Assembly: GCF_003265705.1 (NCBI RefSeq)
Contig: NW_020313044.1
Location: 2,962,879-3,026,878 of the forward strand
Origin: Callorhinus ursinus
Taxonomy: Eukaryota; Chordata; Mammalia; Carnivora; Otariidae
Reading direction: 5' to 3'
Length of the DNA: 64,000 nucleotides
Position 1 is the stretch's first letter, and each line of letters begins with the position of its first letter. The position numbers and the translations under genes are program-made. The notes under the pieces were generated by a model. The model ran no database searches, was not told where the DNA came from, and saw nothing but the letters and a program-made list of their open reading frames with translations. Positions 59,806 to 64,000 of the stretch are shown here, one piece after another.

Positions 59806-60161
59806 AAAGATGATTATTATATCTGTTCTATGATCTGTGTTTCTGTTTGTTAGACATATTATCCAGAATATTCCCCTAGGTACATAAAGTATTATCCAAT
59901 ATTATTTTTGATAACTTCACAGTATTCCATTTTATGGAGCTATCATAATTTACTAGGTCAACTCTCTACTTCTGGACTCTCCCGCCTGGGCATTTTTTTT
60001 TTTTTTTTTACTATATCTTTATATCTACCCCATTATTTCGTCTGGGTGGATTCCTAAAATTGAACTTCCTGGGTCAAAGGGTAAGGTGTTACTTTTTCTT
60101 ATTGTGGTAAAATATATATAACATACAATTTACCACTTAACCTTTTAAAGTATACAACGCA

Positions 60162-60354
60162 GGGATGCCTGGGTGGCTTAGTCAGTTAAGCGCCTGTCTC
60201 TGGCTCAGTTCCTGATCCCAGTGTCCTGAGATCAAGACCTGCATGGGGTTCCCCACTCAGCAGGGAGCCTGCTTCTCCCTCTGCCTGCCGCTCCCCCCGC
60301 TTGCACTCTCTCTCTCTTTCTCTGACAAATAAATAAATAAAATCTTTTTAAAAA
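60162..60354 (+). mobile_element. CAN-SINE, sense, inside L1M
   Basis: Head gggatgcctgggtggcttag. TSD aaagtatacaacgca-like on both sides, decayed. Confidence 0.94.
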
Positions 60355-60477
60355 GAAGTATACAATTCAATGGTATTAAGTACATTTATGATGTTGTGCA
60401 ACAATCAACATCATGCAATTTCAGAACTTTTTCATCATCACTAACAAAAATCTTGCACCCATTAAGCAGTCATTTCC

Positions 60478-60662
60478 TTTTTTATATATATTTTATTTAT
60501 TTGAGAGAGAGAGAGAGCAAGCACGAGTGGGGGTCAGAGGGAGAGAGAGAAACAGGTTCCCCGCTGAGCAGGGAGCCCGATGCAGGACTCGATCCCGGCA
60601 CCCTGGGATCACGACCTGAGCTGAACGCAGATGCTTAACTGACTGAGCCACCCAGGCACCCC
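60478..60662 (-). mobile_element. CAN-SINE, antisense, inside L1M
   Basis: From a T-rich left end to gagccacccaggcacccc. The target tcatttcctttttt is repeated at 60470 and 60663. Confidence 0.94.
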
Positions 60663-60676
60663 TCATTTCCTTTTTT

Positions 60677-60844
60677 AAAATAATATTTTATTTATTTATT
60701 TGAGAGAGAGAGAGAGAGAGAGCATGAGCAGACTCCACACTGAGAGCAGAGCCCAACATGGGGCTCAATCCCACAACCCTGTACTCGCGACTGAGCCAAA
60801 GCCAACAGTTAGACCCTCAACCGACTGAGCCACCCAGGGGTCCC
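60677..60844 (-). mobile_element. CAN-SINE, antisense, adjacent older copy
   Basis: Left aaaataatattttatttatt, right gagccacccaggggtccc. Its outer TSD is aagcagtcatttcc (60464-60477) against aagaagtcatttcc (60845-60858), enclosing both SINEs. Confidence 0.93.
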
Positions 60845-60960
60845 AAGAAGTCATTTCCTATTCCCTCCTTCCCTTAGTCCCTGGCAACCAGTAATCTGCT
60901 TTCTGTCTCTATTGGGCCATAGAGACTGACTTGCCTCAGTATCCAGATTTGCCTATTTTA

Positions 60961-61148
60961 TTTTATTTTTTTTTAAGATTTTATTTATTTATTTGAGAGA
61001 GAGAGAGCACATGAGAGGGGGGAGGGTCAGAGGGAGAGGCAGACTCCCCACTGAGCAGGGAGCCCAATGCGGGACTCGATCCCAGGACTCCAGGATCATG
61101 ACCTGAGCTGAAGGCAGTCGCTTAACCAACTGAGCCACCCAGGCGCCC
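60961..61148 (-). mobile_element. CAN-SINE, antisense, inside L1M
   Basis: TSD agatttgcctatttta on both sides (ending 60960; starting about 61149). Confidence 0.95.
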
Positions 61149-61605
61149 AAGATTTGCCTATTTTAGATAGTCCATATACATAGAATCCTACAATATTTAG
61201 CCTTTTGTGCTTAGCTTCTTTCACTTAGCACAGTGTTATTAAGTTTCATCCATGTTGTAGCATATATTAGTATTTTATTCCTTTTTATGACTGAGTAATA
61301 TTTCCTATGGTTATATTTTGTTTTTCAATTCATCTGTTGGTGGACATTTGGGTTGTTGCTACCTTTTGGCTGCTTTGAACATTCATATACAATTCTTTGT
61401 TTGAACATCTGTTTTCTGTTCTTTTGGATATATATCCAGGAGTAGAATTACCAGATCATATGTAATTCTATATTTAACTTCTTTGAGATCTGCCAAACTG
61501 TTTTCCACAGTAGGCTTCACCCACTTACATTTCCATCAGCAATGTAGGAGAGTTCCAATTTCTTCACATCTTCATTAACACTTGTTATTTTCTGTTACTA
61601 TTGTT

Positions 61606-61805
61606 TTATTTTTTTAAAAGATTTTATTTATTTATTTATTTGAGAGAGAGAGAATGAGAGTAGAGAGCACGAGAGGGAAGAGGGTCAGAGGGAGAAGCAG
61701 TCTCCCTGCTGAGCAGGGAGCCTGATGTGGGACTCGATCCCGGGACTCCAGGATCATGACCTGAGCTGAAGGCAGTCACTTAACCAACTGAGCCACCCAG
61801 GCGCC
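61606..61805 (-). mobile_element. CAN-SINE, antisense, young, inside L1M
   Basis: The TSD ctgttactattgtttt is exact on both sides. Complete gccacccaggcgccc end. Confidence 0.95.
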
Positions 61806-61829
61806 CAACTGTTACTATTGTTTTAAATT

Positions 61830-61935
61830 CTTTTTTTATTCATTTAAGTAATCTCTATACCCAACATGGGGCTCAAACTCATGACCCCAAGGTCAAGAGT
61901 TGCACACTCTTCCTACTGAGCCCGTCAGGTGCCCC
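61830..61935 (-). mobile_element. Short tRNA-type SINE, antisense, inside L1M
   Basis: aagtaatctctatacccaac at the left, gagcccgtcaggtgcccc at the right. No CT-rich body. Confidence 0.85.
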
Positions 61936-62121
61936 CTCCTTTTTAATTTGCTGTTGTTGTTGTTTACTGATCACCCCAGTGAATGTGAAGTAATATCTCA
62001 TTTTGATTTTGATTCACATTTCCCTAATGACTAATGATGTTGAGCATCTTGTCATGTTCTTGTTGCCCATTTGTATATGTCCTTTGGAGAAATGTCTATT
62101 CAAGTTCTTTGTCCATTTTTT

Positions 62122-62316
62122 AAAAAGATTTATTAATTTTTTGTGAGAGAGAGAGAGAGCAGGGGGAGGGGTAGAAGGAGAGGGAGAGACAGTCTTTAAG
62201 CAGACTCTGCACTCAGCATGGAGTCTGACCTGGGACTCAATCTCACCTCCCTGAGATCACAACCTGAGCCAAAACCAGGAGTTGGATGCTTAACGGACTG
62301 CACCAGCCAGGTGCCC
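62122..62316 (-). mobile_element. CAN-SINE, antisense, old, inside L1M
   Basis: Right end gcaccagccaggtgcccc. TSD ctttgtccatttt / ctttgatccatttt. Confidence 0.93.
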
Positions 62317-62381
62317 CTCTTTGATCCATTTTGAATTAGTTTTTGCCTATGGTGTGAGGTAGGGATCCAACTTTGGTGGGG

Positions 62382-62417
62382 TTTTGTTTTGTTTTGTTTT
62401 GTTTTTTGTTTTTTTTG
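62382..62417 (+). repeat. (TTTTG)n simple repeat
   Basis: About five gtttt units followed by a T run. Confidence 0.9.
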
Positions 62418-62467
62418 CATGTGGCTATCCAGTTGTTCCAGTACCATTTGTTGAAAAGACTCTTCTT

Positions 62468-62673
62468 GGGCGCCTGGGTGGCTCAGTTGGTTAAGCCACT
62501 GCCTTCGGCTCAGGTCATGATCCTGGAGTCCCGGGATCGAGTCCCGCATCGGGCTCCCTGCTCGGCGGGGAGTCTGCTTCTCCCTCTGACCCTCTCCCCT
62601 CTCATGTGCTCTCTCTCTCTCATTCTTTCTCTAAAATAAATAAATAAAATCTTTAAAAAAAAAAAAAAAAAGA
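62468..62673 (+). mobile_element. CAN-SINE, sense, young, inside L1M
   Basis: Head gggcgcctgggtggctcagt, A17 tail. The TSD gaaaagactcttctt is exact (62453-62467 and just after the tail). Confidence 0.96.
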
Positions 62674-62883
62674 AAAGACTCTTCTTTTCCCCATTGAATC
62701 ATTTTGGAATTCTTGTCGCAATTCAAAGTATTACTTTAAGATTAGAAAACAAAACCAAAGTAATAAAAAATACTTTTCATTAGATTCTTATGCCCTCATA
62801 CTCAGATTGATGTCATGGTCTTCTAATTATCTTGCCTGTCAGTGACAGAGCAGAGTAATATCTCTTTTTGTTTTGTTCTGTTT

Positions 62884-63009
62884 TGTTTTAAGTAGGCTCC
62901 ACACCCAGTATGGAGCCCAATTTGGGGCTTGAACTCACAACCCTGAGATCAAGACCTGAGCTGGGATCTAGAGTTGGACACTTAACCAACTGAGCCACCC
63001 AGGTGTCCC
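62884..63009 (-). mobile_element. Short tRNA-type CAN-SINE, antisense
   Basis: agtaggctccacacccagta at the left, gagccacccaggtgtccc at the right. TSD taatatctctttt / taatatctcttta. Confidence 0.9.
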
Positions 63010-63040
63010 ATAATATCTCTTTATTACCGACATGTTATTA

Positions 63041-63152
63041 AATCCTTCATTTATAAATATTTATTGATCGCCTACTTGATGTAGACAAAGAATTTTCTCA
63101 ACTGTTTGGGATTGAGTTATATAGCTGTAATACTTTTAATAACACTTTCCAA
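63041..63152 (+). repeat. Local duplication, copy A
   Basis: About 112 bp, near-identical to 63708-63815 (gggattgagtta, atagctgtaa and aataacactttccaa are shared in order). A 3-base gap and scattered changes separate them. Confidence 0.85.
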
Positions 63153-63707
63153 GTGAATCAGATTACTACTACTAACGTATTAACTGGAGACTAGACCTCA
63201 GAGCATAGTTACCTACCAAACTACAGTCATCTGTGCCTCTTAGCCTAAAATAACCAACCAGCCTTACCCGTTGCTTCTACTATAGATGGATTAGAAGGAA
63301 ACCTGAGTTAAAATATATTCAAGAACAAAGGAGTAAGGAGATATATCCTTTTTAGCAAGGGATAAAAATAGTATTTTAATCCCAAAATCAACTGTCATTT
63401 ATTCTTTCCACACATTAACTGGATGCCTACTATGTGTCCCAAGATTATAAGAAGGAATAAGATTCAGACGCTGTGCTCTAGTTGTTCACAGTTTAGCAAA
63501 GGAGACAGTTATTTTTAAAGATAAATTATAATCTAACATTATTAGTGCAATTAAAAAATGTGTATAAAACACTGTAGGAACACTAGAGTGCAGCAAGTTT
63601 AATAATAGGAAGATTCCTTTTTTTCCTTAATAGATCTGTTAAATTTCCACTATAATTATCTGGAAACTATTTGTTATAGTATTTCCCCATCACCAGTTTA
63701 TCTTTTA

Positions 63708-63815
63708 ATTCCTTCATTTACAAACATTTATTGATTACCTACTTGATGCAAAGAAATTTCTCTTCTAGTTGGGATTGAGTTACATAGCTGTAAAACTATC
63801 AATAACACTTTCCAA
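63708..63815 (+). repeat. Local duplication, copy B
   Basis: Direct-orientation partner of 63041-63152, about 670 bp away. The flanks do not match. Confidence 0.85.
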
Positions 63816-63870
63816 TCTTGTGATACATTTAAAAATTATATAAAATTAATATATTAGAAAAAATAATACA

Positions 63871-64000
63871 GGGGCACCTGGGTGGCTCAGATGGTTAAGT
63901 GTTTGTCTTCGGCTCAGGTCATGTTCCCAGGGTCCTGGGATAGAGCCCCGCATCAGGCTCCCTGCTCAGCAGGAAGGCTGCTTCTCCCTCTCCCACTTCC
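63871..64000 (+). mobile_element. CAN-SINE, sense, cut by the window end
   Basis: Head ggggcacctgggtggctcag through the start of the CT-rich body; the tail lies outside the window. Confidence 0.95.

Larger units (their letters stand above)
60095..62745 (-). mobile_element. L1M relic, antisense, broken by eight SINEs
   Basis: Antisense L1M pieces appear in order between the SINEs: ggtaaaatatatataacata; aatggtattaagtacattta; 'ccctggcaaccagtaatctg'; 'catccatgttgtagcatat'; 'gtggacatttgggttgttg'; 'atatatccaggagtagaat'; 'gactaatgatgttgagcatc'; 'catttgttgaaaagactctt'. One old element explains most of the non-SINE sequence here. Confidence 0.8.
22401..64000. other. Upstream flank of NRG2, repeat-rich, no second gene recognised
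   Basis: Six-frame inspection shows only short ORFs, and nearly all the longer ones fall in SINE or L1 copies. No exon of a known neighbour is recognised. Stretches with no assignable element are 22401-23029, 25345-26289, 27646-28369, 28801-30179, 32221-33639, 34521-35400, 41461-42346, 46961-47449, 49081-49919, 54216-54780, 55980-56680, 56745-58438, 58648-59590 and 63153-63707. Confidence 0.7.

Noticed and set aside
22401..64000. The next gene upstream of NRG2 (PURA in the human order, as I remember it)
   Set aside because: No PURA-like coding sequence or second CpG island is seen. If synteny holds it would lie beyond the window.
1..64000. CRISPR array, operon, riboswitch, phage or plasmid features
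   Set aside because: The window is mammalian nuclear DNA. The regular repeats seen are SINEs and microsatellites.

Overview
This is a mammalian genomic window. It comes from a carnivoran, and most likely an arctoid caniform (bear/panda, pinniped or mustelid group). It carries about 45 tRNA-Lys-derived CAN-SINE copies of the type that opens with a 'cctgggtggctcag' head and ends in a 'tctctctc...aaataaataaa' tail. The dominant young SINE types of dogs and of cats, as I remember them, are not seen. The species cannot be fixed by eye.

One protein-coding exon is recognised with confidence: the first coding exon of neuregulin-2 (NRG2) on the minus strand at 21017-21707, inside a CpG island of about 2 kb (roughly 20440-22400). 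The exon starts at the MRQVCC methionine and ends in phase 1 at a gtgagt donor. Everything to the left (1-21016) is therefore the 5' part of NRG2 intron 1. Everything to the right of the island (about 22400-64000) is upstream flanking or intergenic DNA. No second gene, no multi-exon structure and no functional RNA gene is seen in that right-hand 42 kb.

The rest is repeats. There are sense and antisense CAN-SINEs, many with clear target-site duplications (TSDs). There are two 5'-truncated carnivore-type L1 3' ends (minus 37568-38900, plus 53653-54164) and several old L1M relics (13110-13640, 26745-27645, 39840-41460, 45470-46510, 47845-49080, 60095-62745). There are three MLT1-like LTR relics, hAT/Charlie-like DNA-transposon relics, and many MIR and L2 relics. 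Simple repeats include a roughly 215-bp GGAA/GAAA tract in intron 1.

The most unusual object is at 24301-24560. It is a full-length U6 snRNA copy joined at its 3' end to the 3' part of a CAN-SINE, and the pair is bracketed by one 15-bp TSD. That is the signature of a single retrotransposition of a template-switched U6-SINE chimera. Other points of interest are an out-of-frame ATG and 116-codon overlapping ORF just 5' of the NRG2 start, an L1 with a possible short 3' transduction, two unexplained local duplications, and an old L1 broken by eight SINE insertions. Names of old repeat families are given from memory of consensus sequences without a database search, and their boundaries are approximate.
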